NCBI GenBank assembly: GCA_964500205.1
Contig: CAZCNS010000006.1
Location: forward strand, 1-64,000
DNA: 64,000 nt
Origin: UBA10329 sp964500205
Lineage (GTDB): Bacteria; Bacteroidota; Bacteroidia; UBA10329
Direction of reading: 5' to 3'
This document shows positions 32,114-41,806 of the stretch, piece after piece. The notes under the pieces were generated by a model, which did no database searches, had not been told where the DNA came from, and was given only the letters and a program-made list of their open reading frames with translations. The position numbers and the translations under genes are program-made. Numbering within the stretch: position 1 is the stretch's first letter; each line of letters starts with the position of its first letter.

Positions 32114-33787
32114 TCACTCCCCACACCTCTCCTGCAACCATTCCCTTTCTGTAAGCGAGGCCACCTCAAGGTGAAGTGCGTTGCAGAAATGTCGTGATGC
32201 GGTCGTCTTGTCTTCGCGGTATAGATATAGTTCACCGAGCATTTGATGTGTGATGTAACTCATGGGGTTGCTATTTAGGAACTCCTTCTCCTCTTCGGCT
32301 GTAAGGTCCATTCCTCTGTTGAATACAATGAGCTCGAAGATGCGCTGCTTCAGTTCCTTGAAACGGAGGAAAGCGGCAAAGTCAGCCGATTGAAGGAACC
32401 CGTCCGCAGAAATGTTCAGCGAGTCGGTGCAGAGCGGAAGGGTAGGGGAGCGGGCATCATTCCCAACGAAAATCTCTCGGAGATTGTAGCAAACGAATGT
32501 CCCGAGCTGGAAAGGGTTCGCACTCACCCACATCAGCCTTTTTTCAGGTTGGAAGATGACCCCGTGATGGGCCAGTAGCTGATTGATGGCCTTGGGGTTG
32601 CCCATGCCCAGCTCCGTACCGTCCATGCCCTGACGGTCGCGCAGCACTGTGGCCGAGCCTTCTAGGCTCATAGGCGAATGACTTTCCAGCAACTGCTCCA
32701 TGCGATCGATTCGGTACTTCGAGTCGCTCATTCGGATGTTGTCGAGGTTAATGAGGTCATTTTTGAAAACATCGCTCTGATAGTGGTTGCTGCATATCAG
32801 CCGCTCGCCATCGGTGCTGAAAAGATCTATCGCTCCCGGTGACTTCTCGATGATGGCCGCCCACCCGTCCGCAGCACTGCCGATGAGGATGGACTCGCTC
32901 ACGAAGGTCTCCCTGCGCTGCGCAATGGCGTATGCTTCGTCAATCGTGCGGGCGTATTGGAGTATCTCCCTTGCTAGGATGGAGATAGGCGTCTTCGATG
33001 CGGTCGGGATAGCCGACTTGGCTGCATTCAGCGTTACGGTGAGTCCGTGCTCGTTCATGCCGCTTACCACGCCCATGAAGCCTGCCCAAGTGATGCTCGC
33101 AAAAGCGTGGCCGCTGTCGGGGCGCACGAAGAGCACCAGCTTGTCGCGGGCAAAGTCATCGCCCATGTAGAAATCGAAGTTGCGCCCGATGATGAGGCCG
33201 CTGTCCGCACTTGCTGCGCCTCGGACTGCGAACGAGGTGCAGCCCACGATGCTCAGGTCCTGAAGGGCATGGCCTATGTCGTGTGCCGCGTGGTAGTTCA
33301 TCACCCTTGCATAGGCCGGTGCTATCCAGTCGTTCTGGGTGTCGAATGCCTTGGAGATGCCCTGTATCTCCTGTTGGAACTCCAATGGCACATGCTCATT
33401 CATGTTCCTATTGAAGAAGGAGACTCCGTATTTCAAAGTGCGGAGCAGCATTTTGCTTGGCACCAGTCTGCGTATCTGCGCTATGAAATGCTCCTCCTGC
33501 GATCGTACCTGCTCCTTTGCCAGCTCCCCAAGCACAAGGCCCCGCTCAAATGCCCCGCCCTCAATGTATGCTTCCCAGAGACCGTGGTTGTTGATTCCGT
33601 AGCGGTTGGGTCCTAAATGCCGCACACCATCGGTGGTCTCGACATTCAGGTCAAAAGGGGAGTCATGATGAGGGGCTTGAAGACCGAAAATTCTCAGTGA
33701 TAGCTCCAGACCTGCATATCCCAACGCGGCCACAAGACCGAGAAGAAGGATTGACCGGGTCAGAAATCGCCTCATGCGGTGGAGCAC
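32114..33787 (-). CDS. Peptidase C45-family (acyltransferase-like) Ntn hydrolase, membrane-anchored
   Basis: A 557-residue protein with an N-terminal membrane anchor (~10-30) and a C45 domain: Cys183 in IVGCTSFAVRG is the predicted N-terminal nucleophile exposed by self-cleavage, and GLIIGRNFDFYMGDDF, FASITWAGFMGVVSGMNEHGLTVTLNAAKS are characteristic of penicillin acyltransferase-like enzymes. Family members hydrolyse amides or transfer acyl groups. The C-terminal ~150 residues look helical, with TPR-like repeats (LRFKELKQRIFEL, HQMLGELYLYREDKTTASRHF). The gene starts 11 bases after the universal stress protein gene. Substrate unknown. Confidence 0.8.
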   Translation of the reverse strand: MLHRMRRFLTRSILLLGLVAALGYAGLELSLRIFGLQAPHHDSPFDLNVETTDGVRHLGPNRYGINNHGLWEAYIEGGAFERGLVLGELAKEQVRSQEEHFIAQIRRLVPSKMLLRTLKYGVSFFNRNMNEHVPLEFQQEIQGISKAFDTQNDWIAPAYARVMNYHAAHDIGHALQDLSIVGCTSFAVRGAASADSGLIIGRNFDFYMGDDFARDKLVLFVRPDSGHAFASITWAGFMGVVSGMNEHGLTVTLNAAKSAIPTASKTPISILAREILQYARTIDEAYAIAQRRETFVSESILIGSAADGWAAIIEKSPGAIDLFSTDGERLICSNHYQSDVFKNDLINLDNIRMSDSKYRIDRMEQLLESHSPMSLEGSATVLRDRQGMDGTELGMGNPKAINQLLAHHGVIFQPEKRLMWVSANPFQLGTFVCYNLREIFVGNDARSPTLPLCTDSLNISADGFLQSADFAAFLRFKELKQRIFELIVFNRGMDLTAEEEKEFLNSNPMSYITHQMLGELYLYREDKTTASRHFCNALHLEVASLTEREWLQERCGE

Positions 33788-33798
33788 AATGCCTCAGT

Positions 33799-34617
33799 TC
33801 AATTCTTGCGCAACACCAGCAGCGGCTTGGTCGCGTGTGCTGCCAGCTCTTCGGTGATGCTCTCATTGAAGAGATACTCCAGAATGCCGGTCTTGTAAGT
33901 GAACATAGCCAGCATGTCGGGATTCTCGGCCTCGATGAAGCGGTTGATGCCCTTGATGATATCCGAATCCATTACAGCGTTGAAGCTCACCTGCTCGTAG
34001 TCGGTCTTCGCTATCAGGTCGAGCTGCGTGCGTTCCTCATCGAAGGTGTCAGGGCTCAAAATCTCAGGGTAGATGTGCAGCACGTGTACCTTGGCACTGA
34101 AGAATCGAGCAAAAGCTATCACCTCCTTGATCTCGCGGTCCAGATCGGTAAGGTCGGTGGCGAAGATGATGGAGCGCGGGGTGTGAGGTTCTGCAGCTGC
34201 AGGGACAAAAAGGATGGGGATGTTAACGTTTTCCATCACTCCGCTTGCTACAGACCCGAACAGCTTGTTTCGCACCACTGTCTCACCTTTCGTACCCATG
34301 ATGACCAGATCGATCCGATTATGCTTGCAGTATTGTTCGAGCGAAGCAATGGGATCACCTATCAGAAAATCGGTTTTTATGGTTGCTGGTAGCCCGGTTT
34401 CAGCCTTGATGGATGCAGCCAGTTCATTGAGTGTTTCCAAGGCCTCCTTGCGCAGAATATCATCGATTTTCCGAATCATGGCGTAGGCTGGACGTGGCTT
34501 GTCATCGCAGTGAAGCAGCACAAATTCCGCATCGATCTGTTGCGACAACTGATGGGCAAATACAGCTGCTTTGCGTGCCAAAAGTGAAAAGTCGGTGGGG
34601 AGCAGTATCCTGAGCAT
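33799..34617 (-). CDS. Universal stress protein, tandem Usp domains
   Basis: From ATG 34617 the protein has 272 residues: two Usp domains in tandem. The first has RILLPTDFSLLARKAAVFAHQLS, DLVIMGTKGETVVRNKLFGSVASGV; the nucleotide-binding G-x2-G-x9-G(S/T) is visible in the first. The second (PRSIIFATDLTDLDREIKEVIAF, DMLAMFTYKTGILEYLFNESITEEL) lacks a clear Walker-like motif. Usp proteins respond to stress and bind ATP in some cases. The longer frame starts at 34752; the 34617 start fits the family. Confidence 0.9.
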   Translation of the reverse strand: MLRILLPTDFSLLARKAAVFAHQLSQQIDAEFVLLHCDDKPRPAYAMIRKIDDILRKEALETLNELAASIKAETGLPATIKTDFLIGDPIASLEQYCKHNRIDLVIMGTKGETVVRNKLFGSVASGVMENVNIPILFVPAAAEPHTPRSIIFATDLTDLDREIKEVIAFARFFSAKVHVLHIYPEILSPDTFDEERTQLDLIAKTDYEQVSFNAVMDSDIIKGINRFIEAENPDMLAMFTYKTGILEYLFNESITEELAAHATKPLLVLRKN

Positions 34618-34778
34618 CTGTTCTCTATCGTTGAAGTTGGTTGTAGCGAGGGCGAAGGTACGGAGCGGGCATGCCCGCAACACGGTTAGTTGTGAATACA
34701 GCAAGGATGGCGCTGGCCGTTCGTTATAATTAATCGCAAACTTAGAAGGCAAGGCTGTTTAATGCCCAACTTTCGGCC

Positions 34779-36143
34779 ATGAACCTGACGCTCCGCCACA
34801 AGATCGCGCTGACCTTCTCGCTTGTAACTGCGGGGATTTTTTTGCTACTGATCGCCTACATCTATATCCACTCTTTGCAGTTTGAACGGCAGGCATTCTC
34901 TAGGAAGTTGCACGACCGCGCCAATGTGGCGGTTCAGATGCATTTAAAACAGGATGAACTCGCCAAGGAGGTGTTTGCGCGGGTTCGCGATGAGCATTTG
35001 CACTCCTTGAAAGGGGAGCGTGAGTTCCTTCTTGACCTTGGGAGTTACCGTGGGGATGAGATCTTGCCGGATTTTGTGACCCATGAGTTCATAGATCAAG
35101 TGCTGGCAAAGGGTGAGCATTACGCCATTGATGAGGATGAGTTGAGCGTGCTTGGTGTAAGGGTGAGCGACAATCAAGGAGAGTTCATCATGTTCTTGGC
35201 TGCGGAGAATGAGGTGGTACGGAGCAATCTGCTTGACCTGCGGAACACGCTTATTGGCCTGATGGTCATATACATACTGTTGGTCTATGCTATCGGACTG
35301 ACCTACGCGAAATATGCCCTCAGACCCTTGAAGGCAATGGCTGAGCGCATGGAGCGTATTGACTCTTTTACACTGAACGAGCGCTTGCCGGAACCTCTTC
35401 CCAACGATGAGATCCGTCAGCTCAGCACTACCTTCAATCACCTGATGGACCGCATAGACACTGCCATGAAAGTGCAGCAGAATTTCATTAGCAACGCATC
35501 GCATGAGCTGAAGAATCCGCTCACGGCCATTCTTGGTGAGATCGATGTGACCATGGCCCGTGATCGCTCTACCGAAGAATACAGGGAAACCATGAAAATC
35601 GTTGAACATGAGGCAAATCGCCTTAATCATCTAACATTAAGGTTGTTGCATCTCGCTGAGACTGCCTACACGGATAATACTCCTGTGATGCGCCCCACCG
35701 ACCTGCTGGATGTGATGCGCGATCTGGTGGCCGATTATACGATAACACATCCGGAGCGAAAGCTGGCAGTGCAATTCCCAGAGGTTGAGACAGCTGTTGT
35801 TATCCGTGGAAATGATCACTTATTGGGCATTGCTATCTCCAATCTGATCGACAACGCGCTGAAATTCTCTTCAGATCTGGTGTACGTTCAGGTGATGCAT
35901 ACAATGAATGCTGCCACTATCTCAGTTAGTGATTCAGGAATCGGCATACCGGAGGAAGATATTGAGAATCTCTTCATCCCATTCTTCCGATCAGAGAATG
36001 CTCGTATTGTTCCCGGATTCGGCATAGGTCTCCCTCTGGTCAAGCGCATCATCGACATGCACGGGGCCACGTTGACGGTGGTGTCGGGCGAGCGTGGTAC
36101 GGCTTTTACCATCACATTCCCGGCAGAAAAGAAAGGCAAGTAA
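34779..36143 (+). CDS. Orphan sensor histidine kinase
   Basis: A 454-residue histidine kinase: TM1 ~9-29, periplasmic sensor ~30-155, TM2 ~157-177, HAMP ~178-230, HisKA with His242 in SNASHELKNPLTAI, and a HATPase_c domain with the N-box (AISNLIDNALKFS), the G1 box (DSGIGIPEED) and the G2 box (GFGIGLPLVKRI). It should phosphorylate a response regulator, but none is adjacent, so the partner is elsewhere. The periplasmic domain is not recognised. Divergent from the stress protein gene, 161 bases away. Confidence 0.93.
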   Translation: MNLTLRHKIALTFSLVTAGIFLLLIAYIYIHSLQFERQAFSRKLHDRANVAVQMHLKQDELAKEVFARVRDEHLHSLKGEREFLLDLGSYRGDEILPDFVTHEFIDQVLAKGEHYAIDEDELSVLGVRVSDNQGEFIMFLAAENEVVRSNLLDLRNTLIGLMVIYILLVYAIGLTYAKYALRPLKAMAERMERIDSFTLNERLPEPLPNDEIRQLSTTFNHLMDRIDTAMKVQQNFISNASHELKNPLTAILGEIDVTMARDRSTEEYRETMKIVEHEANRLNHLTLRLLHLAETAYTDNTPVMRPTDLLDVMRDLVADYTITHPERKLAVQFPEVETAVVIRGNDHLLGIAISNLIDNALKFSSDLVYVQVMHTMNAATISVSDSGIGIPEEDIENLFIPFFRSENARIVPGFGIGLPLVKRIIDMHGATLTVVSGERGTAFTITFPAEKKGK

Positions 36144-36169
36144 TTTCTGAGTAATAGGGCGCAGAAAGG

Positions 36170-37441
36170 TCAATTCCCGAGATACACCCGTCCATGCCGC
36201 CACAGGTCCACGGCACGGAACCAGTCGCTCTTGTACATCTGCGACCGCTCAAGGCGGTAGTCGTTGTCGGTGAAAGGATTGCCCACACGCTTGAATACGA
36301 ACGAGACGGACCGCTGGCCCATCGGGTCGCCATAGGTCCATTGCTCGGAGTTGCCGCTGCGATAGACCACATCAGCCGGGCCGTAGATCAGGAACACCAT
36401 GCCCCGGTCGGTTCGCCAACCTTCAGTATAAGAGGTGAAATAGGTATTGGCCTCCTGCACCCGCCCGTAGAATTTGGCGATGAGGATGCGCGCCCGTTCG
36501 GCATTACCCGCCAGTGCGAGCCAAAATCGGTCCACCTCGGCTTTGGGGAAGTCCGCAGAGGTCAGCTTCTTGAACTCCTGATTACTGTTGATGTAGCGCA
36601 GTGGAGCAATGAGGTCGTCCACCTCGGTCACCTTCGGGAAGCCGTCCCCGAAACGCAGCAGCGTGAGCCCGAACCGCGTGCTGTCATCAAGTCGGATCTG
36701 GTAAAGTCCTTTCGTTCCGAAGGTCACAGGCTGCCCGAGCGGGATGGTGAAGATGCTGTCGGGCTTGTAGCTGAAAGGCCGTGTCTCTCCCACCGAGAAC
36801 GGGGGACGCGGCAGCGGGAACTCCTCCCTGTACAAATGAACTGTAGCATTTCTCGCCCCTGATACATGCTTGATGATGACCTGCTCATCGTTCGCCAAAT
36901 GGCTGCGGAAGAGCGGGGTGCTGTCGGCTACGGTGCTCACATCGAAGAACTGCGCCACATTAGGGCCACTGCGGTCTATGGTGATGAAGCGCACTGCCCG
37001 CGTATTGGAGCGCAGATCCACCAGATCGACTTTCAGCATAGAATCAGGTAGTTTAGAGGGCCGCAGTCGGAACGTGGCCTCGATCGAACGTCTCGTAGGT
37101 TGTTTCAGACTATCGCGGAAAAGCACCACCGCGCTGTCGAGCACCGTGCGGCTCTCGGGGTTGGCGTACAGCTCGTAGCGCAGTCTGAATTCGGCACTGT
37201 AATATCCGCTCGATGGGTTCAGCTCGTAGCGTAGCTGGTCGGAGAACAGCCGCAGGTCGATCAGCGAAACCGAATCATTCCGGTGAATGACGCGCAGATC
37301 GGGTTCAAGCGAGGATGCCCTTCTGTCGTAAAGAAATGAAAGGTTTTGATTAGCAACCCTGTCGGTGGAGGTGCAGGCTGCAAGTGTCAGAATGACCGCG
37401 AAGATCGCCAGTAGATTATTCCTCATCCGTCTCTTCGCCAT
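36170..37441 (-). CDS. GWxTD domain-containing lipoprotein
   Basis: A ~423-residue protein with a lipoprotein signal ending LAAC, beta-rich N-terminal region and the GWxTD motif at TEGWRTDRGMVFLIYGPADVVY, with EQWTYGDP and the C-terminal QMYKSDWFRAVDLWR. GWxTD proteins are common in Bacteroidota and their function is not known. Starts at 37441 and 37426 are both possible, overlapping RmuC by 26 or 11 bases, so the two genes are co-transcribed. The usual extra beta domain is present. Confidence 0.85.
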   Translation of the reverse strand: MAKRRMRNNLLAIFAVILTLAACTSTDRVANQNLSFLYDRRASSLEPDLRVIHRNDSVSLIDLRLFSDQLRYELNPSSGYYSAEFRLRYELYANPESRTVLDSAVVLFRDSLKQPTRRSIEATFRLRPSKLPDSMLKVDLVDLRSNTRAVRFITIDRSGPNVAQFFDVSTVADSTPLFRSHLANDEQVIIKHVSGARNATVHLYREEFPLPRPPFSVGETRPFSYKPDSIFTIPLGQPVTFGTKGLYQIRLDDSTRFGLTLLRFGDGFPKVTEVDDLIAPLRYINSNQEFKKLTSADFPKAEVDRFWLALAGNAERARILIAKFYGRVQEANTYFTSYTEGWRTDRGMVFLIYGPADVVYRSGNSEQWTYGDPMGQRSVSFVFKRVGNPFTDNDYRLERSQMYKSDWFRAVDLWRHGRVYLGN

Positions 37442-38804
37442 CGTTTTCAGTGAGCAGTTCTGCGGGTATCTGCTTGCTGGTCTTAGCACCGAGCTTCCGC
37501 AGCTCTTGGGTGCGGTTCACGAGGTTACCGCGCCCCTCCGAGAGTTTCTTCACAGCCTCGTTCTGTGCGTTCTGTGCACGGTCGAGGTGTTGTCCCACTT
37601 TGAGCATGTCCTCGGCAAAGGCCACGAACTTGTCGTAAAGCTGTCCGCTCTTCTCTGCGATCAGCAGTGCGTTTCGTGTCTGCCGTTCCTGCTTCCAGAT
37701 GGCGGCTATGGTGCGCAGCGTGGCGAGCAGGGTAGAAGGACTCACGATCACCACCTTTCGGTCCCATGCGAAGTTGAAGAGGTCGTTGTCGGCCCTCACA
37801 GCTTGGCTGAATGAGCTTTCTATCGGCATGAACATCAACACGAAATCGGGCGTGTCGAGGTCCTTGGCCGTGTGATAAGCCTTCTTGTTCAGCCCGTCCA
37901 CGTGGGCTTTTACCGATGCCACGTGGAGTTTCAGCTCGCGCTCCTGTGCCTCGCCATCCTGCGCGTTCACCATGCGGTCGTAGGCAACCAGCGATACTTT
38001 CGAGTCGATGATGATGTGTTTCTGGTCGGGCAGTTGGATCACCACATCGGGCATCATGCGGGCGGTCTTCTCCTCATCGGTGCTGCTCATGGAGTACTGC
38101 ACGAAGTATTCCCTGTCGCGTTCCAGCCCGCTGCTTTCGAGGATGCGCTCCAGCATCAGCTCGCCCCAGTTGCCCATCTTCTTGTTGTCGCCTTTGAGGG
38201 ATGATGCGAGGTTATTGGCCTCATCGCTGATGCGCTGGTTCAGTTCCATCAGCTTCTTGATCTCACCCCGCAGCTCGGCCTTCTCCTTCTTCTCCTCGCC
38301 ATAGTTCCGCTCCACCTTCTCCTCGAAATCCTTGATACGCTCACGAAGGGGGCTCAGAATGGAGTCGATATTCTCCTTGTTTTTCTCGGTGAACACCTTA
38401 CTCTTCTCCTCCAGAATGCGGTTGGCGAGGTTCTCGAACTCGGTGTTGAAGCGCTTGTTAAGTTCCTCCAGCTCCTGCCGCTGCTCAAGCATCCGCGCTT
38501 CTTGCAGCTTGAATTTCTCGATGCCGGCCTCCAGCCTGTTGCTCAGGGTACGCAGTTCGTCCTGAGCGTTGGCAAGGTCGGTACGCAGCCGGTCGCGCTC
38601 CTCGGTGGTGGCGTGCAGCAGCCCCTCGGTGCTGCCGTGGTTGCGTTGCAACTCGGTGAGCTCTCGGTTGAGGCGGTCACGCTCCGCGGCAGCCTGTTGG
38701 AGCTGCGAATCGTCCACAGGCTGTGACTTTGCGGTCACTTTAGCGATAAGGAACCCTACCGCAGCCCCAACGGCCAGACCCACCAAAAGATACATCATTT
38801 CCAT
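37416..38804 (-). CDS. rmuC: DNA recombination protein RmuC family
   Basis: A 462-residue protein with an N-terminal membrane helix (MMYLLVGLAVGAAVGFLIAK), a long coiled coil (~30-175), and the RmuC nuclease-like core: GNWGELMLERILESSGL, MPDVVIQLPDQKHIIIDSKVSLVAYDR, LDTPDFVLMFMPIESSF, KVVIVSPSTLLATLRTI. RmuC limits inversions at short repeats and is linked to DNA repair; the DSK motif is part of a PD-(D/E)xK-like fold. The acidic C-terminus (ENDGEETDEE) is an ordinary tail. It is followed by GWxTD, with overlap. Confidence 0.92.
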   Translation of the reverse strand: MEMMYLLVGLAVGAAVGFLIAKVTAKSQPVDDSQLQQAAAERDRLNRELTELQRNHGSTEGLLHATTEERDRLRTDLANAQDELRTLSNRLEAGIEKFKLQEARMLEQRQELEELNKRFNTEFENLANRILEEKSKVFTEKNKENIDSILSPLRERIKDFEEKVERNYGEEKKEKAELRGEIKKLMELNQRISDEANNLASSLKGDNKKMGNWGELMLERILESSGLERDREYFVQYSMSSTDEEKTARMMPDVVIQLPDQKHIIIDSKVSLVAYDRMVNAQDGEAQERELKLHVASVKAHVDGLNKKAYHTAKDLDTPDFVLMFMPIESSFSQAVRADNDLFNFAWDRKVVIVSPSTLLATLRTIAAIWKQERQTRNALLIAEKSGQLYDKFVAFAEDMLKVGQHLDRAQNAQNEAVKKLSEGRGNLVNRTQELRKLGAKTSKQIPAELLTENDGEETDEE

Positions 38805-38886
38805 CGCGGATGAAGGTACGGCAGGGGAGGGGTATCGTCCGGCAGTTCTTCGCTAAAGAAATCAACGGGTAGTGTGGACTTTCATG

Positions 38887-39645
38887 TCAGAGGAAGTCTG
38901 CCACAGCCCTCAGCCGCAGTTCCTCCCCGTCCCAAACCGCGAAATGCGGGTTTTTGAACCACGCCCCGAGGTTGATATAGCGCGAGCGGTCGCCCACTTT
39001 CATGTCGAGCACGAGGTGGCGATGTCCGAAGATGAAATGGTCGATGTGTTTTTCCCTGAGGGTCGAATTCGCATACTGGAAAAGGAACTCGTTGTCCTCG
39101 CCTTGGAAAACCTCATCCAGCGGTGCATTGGCCTTGCGGCTTTTTCCCGACCAGAAATGCGCCATTCCCTGCCCGATGTCGGGGTGCAGCCAACCGAAGA
39201 GCCAGATGCACGCAGGGTTGGCAAACACACGCTTGATGAACTTGTAGCCGTGGTCACCTGGGCCGAGGCCGTCTCCGTGGCCTATGCGGAAGCTGCGGCC
39301 GTCAAATTCGCGGTCTATCGGTCCACGGTGCATGGTCACGCCCAGTTCCTCTGCGAAATAGTCGAACATCCACATGTCGTGGTTGCCAGTGAAGACATGA
39401 ACCGGGATACCCGCCTCTACCAGTTCGGCCAGCTTGGCCTGAAAACGCACGAAACCCTTGGGAACAGCCGTGCGGTACTCGAACCAGAACTCAAAGAGGT
39501 CGCCCAGCAGATAGACCTCGGCCGCATCTTTCCTCACCTCATTCAACCAGCTGATGATGAGCCGTTCCCGCTCCCGCGATGCCTCGCCAGCAGGCGCACC
39601 AAGGTGGAAATCGGAGGCGAAGTAGATGTGCTTGCGGTCATTCAT
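38887..39645 (-). CDS. lpxH: UDP-2,3-diacylglucosamine diphosphatase LpxH
   Basis: A 252-residue metallophosphoesterase with the motifs DFHLG (D12, H14), GDLFEFWFEY, GNHD, GHGDG and FGHRH, the order found in LpxH, which hydrolyses UDP-2,3-diacylglucosamine to lipid X in lipid A synthesis. WLHPDIGQGMAHFWSGKSR is the specific substrate-loop region. It shows the organism makes LPS. It lies about 80 bases upstream of rmuC on the same strand. Confidence 0.92.
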   Translation of the reverse strand: MNDRKHIYFASDFHLGAPAGEASRERERLIISWLNEVRKDAAEVYLLGDLFEFWFEYRTAVPKGFVRFQAKLAELVEAGIPVHVFTGNHDMWMFDYFAEELGVTMHRGPIDREFDGRSFRIGHGDGLGPGDHGYKFIKRVFANPACIWLFGWLHPDIGQGMAHFWSGKSRKANAPLDEVFQGEDNEFLFQYANSTLREKHIDHFIFGHRHLVLDMKVGDRSRYINLGAWFKNPHFAVWDGEELRLRAVADFL

Positions 39646-39736
39646 CGGTAGGACAAAGGAACGATTGCGGATTTATCATGACAGCTCATCTACAAATTCA
39701 TAGTAGCCGAGGTGAAATCGGTCAAACATGACCATG

Positions 39737-40189
39737 TCACTCCCTGTTCTTGCTGTCGATGATGATGGTCACAGGGCCGTCATTCACCAGATGCACCTGC
39801 ATCATGGCTCCGAAGATGCCGCTCTGCACTGGCTTGCCGAGTAGGTCTGACAACATCTTCTTGAAGGTCTCATAAAGCGGTTCTGCCAGCTCTGGCCTTG
39901 CAGCGCGCACATATGAAGGCCGGTTACCTTTCTTGGTGCTTGCGTGCAAGGTGAACTGCGATACCACCAGCGCACTGCCGTCCGATTCTGCCAAGGAGAC
40001 GTTCATCAAACCATCCGTGTCGTTGAAAAGCCTCATGCGTGCGATCTTGCCACAGAGCCATTCGGCATCCTCTGTAGTGTCGTCATGGGTCACGCCCAGC
40101 AGGATGAGCACGCCTTGAACAATGCTTCCAACGGTCTGGCTGTTGACATCGACCCTCGCCTCCGAAACACGTTGCACCAAGGCCCTCAT
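39737..40189 (-). CDS. dtd: D-aminoacyl-tRNA deacylase Dtd
   Basis: A 150-residue protein with the full Dtd signature: MRALVQRVSEARV, GSIVQGVLILLGV, LVVSQFTLHAS and NDGPVTIIID near the C-terminus (the GPVT(S/I) motif). It removes wrongly loaded D-amino acids, or glycine, from tRNA. It lies downstream of psd in the same row (12 bases between stop of psd and start of dtd). Confidence 0.95.
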   Translation of the reverse strand: MRALVQRVSEARVDVNSQTVGSIVQGVLILLGVTHDDTTEDAEWLCGKIARMRLFNDTDGLMNVSLAESDGSALVVSQFTLHASTKKGNRPSYVRAARPELAEPLYETFKKMLSDLLGKPVQSGIFGAMMQVHLVNDGPVTIIIDSKNRE

Positions 40190-40201
40190 GGCATCAGTGG
40201 T

Positions 40202-40873
40202 TCAGACCTCTGCGATGATGGTGACACCTCCACGCACCTTCTGCTCCAACTCTACCTTCACCTGCGCGTTGAGCGGCAGCAGGAGGTCCACACGCGAGCC
40301 GAATTTGATGAAGCCCATCTCCGCACACTGGTCCACACGCTCGTCCTCCTCGCAGTACCAGATGATCCTGCGGGCCACAAAGCCGGCTATCTGCCTGATA
40401 AGCACGTCAAAACCATGCTGCGTTCGCACTACCACTGTGTTGCGCTCGTTCTCGGTGCTCGACTTCGGATGCCATGCCACCAGGAATTTGCCGGGATGGT
40501 ACTTGGTGTAAACCACCTTGCCCCCGATGGGGTAGCGGTTCAGGTGTACGTTGAGCGGACTCATGAAGATGCTGACCTGTAGCCTACGTTCACCATTGAA
40601 ATACTCTGGTTCGTCCACCTCTTCTATGGCCACCACCTTACCATCCGCAGGGCAGACGATGAGTCGGTCGCCCAAAGCCATCTGCCTCACTGGGCTTCTG
40701 AAAAACTGAAGGATGAGCATGAAGGACGATGTGCCCGCAACCCCCACGGCCACATGCAGGAAGGTGCGTCCAGGGAAACCATAGACCACTGCCAGCACCG
40801 TGAGGAGGATGATGCTACCCCAGACACTCAACAGTCTGTAGCCCTCCTTATGGATTTTCATTTTACGAGGCAT
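40202..40873 (-). CDS. psd: Phosphatidylserine decarboxylase family protein (archaetidylserine decarboxylase-like)
   Basis: A 223-residue short-type phosphatidylserine decarboxylase: an N-terminal pair of hydrophobic stretches, FFRSPVRQ, VCPADGKVVAIEEV, MSPLNVHLNRYPIGGKV, ENERNTVVV and near the C-terminus GFIKFGSRVD. The Gly-Ser pair is the self-cleavage site that makes the pyruvoyl cofactor. The start could be 40873 or 40861 (MKIHKEG). It makes phosphatidylethanolamine; next to cdsA, the upstream enzyme, in one operon. Confidence 0.93.
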   Translation of the reverse strand: MPRKMKIHKEGYRLLSVWGSIILLTVLAVVYGFPGRTFLHVAVGVAGTSSFMLILQFFRSPVRQMALGDRLIVCPADGKVVAIEEVDEPEYFNGERRLQVSIFMSPLNVHLNRYPIGGKVVYTKYHPGKFLVAWHPKSSTENERNTVVVRTQHGFDVLIRQIAGFVARRIIWYCEEDERVDQCAEMGFIKFGSRVDLLLPLNAQVKVELEQKVRGGVTIIAEV

Positions 40874-40978
40874 GGCGGCAAAAATAGGTCGTGGGCGATG
40901 TGTAAGTGCGTTGGCCTAATGAATGGAATTTCACCGCTATTGTTCGGTGAGGCATGTCGGTGGTTGTGACTTCCTCAC

Positions 40979-41806
40979 TCAGAGGATGAGTTTCAGATAG
41001 ACGAACGCGAATGGCGTGGCCAAAATGATGCTGTCGAATCTGTCGAGCACGCCCCCGTGGCCTGGGAGTATGCTGCCGCTGTCTTTCACGCCAGTGTTGC
41101 GTTTGAGCAGGCTTTCCACAAGGTCTCCATAGATGCCGGCCACCACGCTGATGCCTGCCAGAATGAGCCATTGCCGTAGGTCAATAATGTCGATGAATTG
41201 CGCCCAGATGGTCGCCAGCACCAGACTGAGGGCCATTCCTCCTGCCGCACCCTCCCAACTTTTCTTCGGGCTGATGCGCTCAAATAGTTTACGCTTTCCG
41301 AAAAGACTTCCAGCAAAGTAGGCTCCTGTATCGCTGGCCCAAATGAGCATGAAGAATCCCACGAGAAATTCAGGTCGATAGCCTTCTACACTGTCAAGGT
41401 GGATGATGTTGATCATCAGTGTGAACGGAACGGCCACATAGATGATACCGAGAAAACCATGAGCAATGTTCGTGAATGGATTCTCGCGCTTTCGGTAAAG
41501 TTCCATTGGCAGGATAAGGAACATGCAGGCCAATGGCAGTAGCAGGAAACGCTGATCCATGTCATAGACCGTGACCAGCGCATTGCCCCAGAACAAGGAC
41601 AGACCGAGGGTATATCCCAAAAGGCGTTGTGGTTTGAAGCCGGCTTTGTCCACCATGTCATAGAACTCCTTGAGCCCCACTGCGAGAATGAGCGAGAACA
41701 GGCTCAGAAATCCTAACGGATCGAGAAAGATGAGTCCGAGGAATGCCCCAAAGGCCGTGATGGCCGTCACAAATCGCTTGAGCAGGTCAGGTAGTTGCTT
41801 CTTCAT
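40979..41806 (-). CDS. cdsA: Phosphatidate cytidylyltransferase CdsA
   Basis: A 275-residue membrane protein (about eight helices) from ATG 41806. The C-terminal signature SLLKRNTGVKDSGSILPGHGGVLDRFDS is complete and marks CDP-diacylglycerol synthase. Preceding segment DTGAYFAGSLFGKRKLFERISPKKSWEG is also characteristic. It makes CDP-diacylglycerol from phosphatidate and CTP for all phospholipids. The start overlaps the end of the DUF2007 gene by 20 bases. Next on the strand is psd. Confidence 0.95.
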   Translation of the reverse strand: MKKQLPDLLKRFVTAITAFGAFLGLIFLDPLGFLSLFSLILAVGLKEFYDMVDKAGFKPQRLLGYTLGLSLFWGNALVTVYDMDQRFLLLPLACMFLILPMELYRKRENPFTNIAHGFLGIIYVAVPFTLMINIIHLDSVEGYRPEFLVGFFMLIWASDTGAYFAGSLFGKRKLFERISPKKSWEGAAGGMALSLVLATIWAQFIDIIDLRQWLILAGISVVAGIYGDLVESLLKRNTGVKDSGSILPGHGGVLDRFDSIILATPFAFVYLKLIL

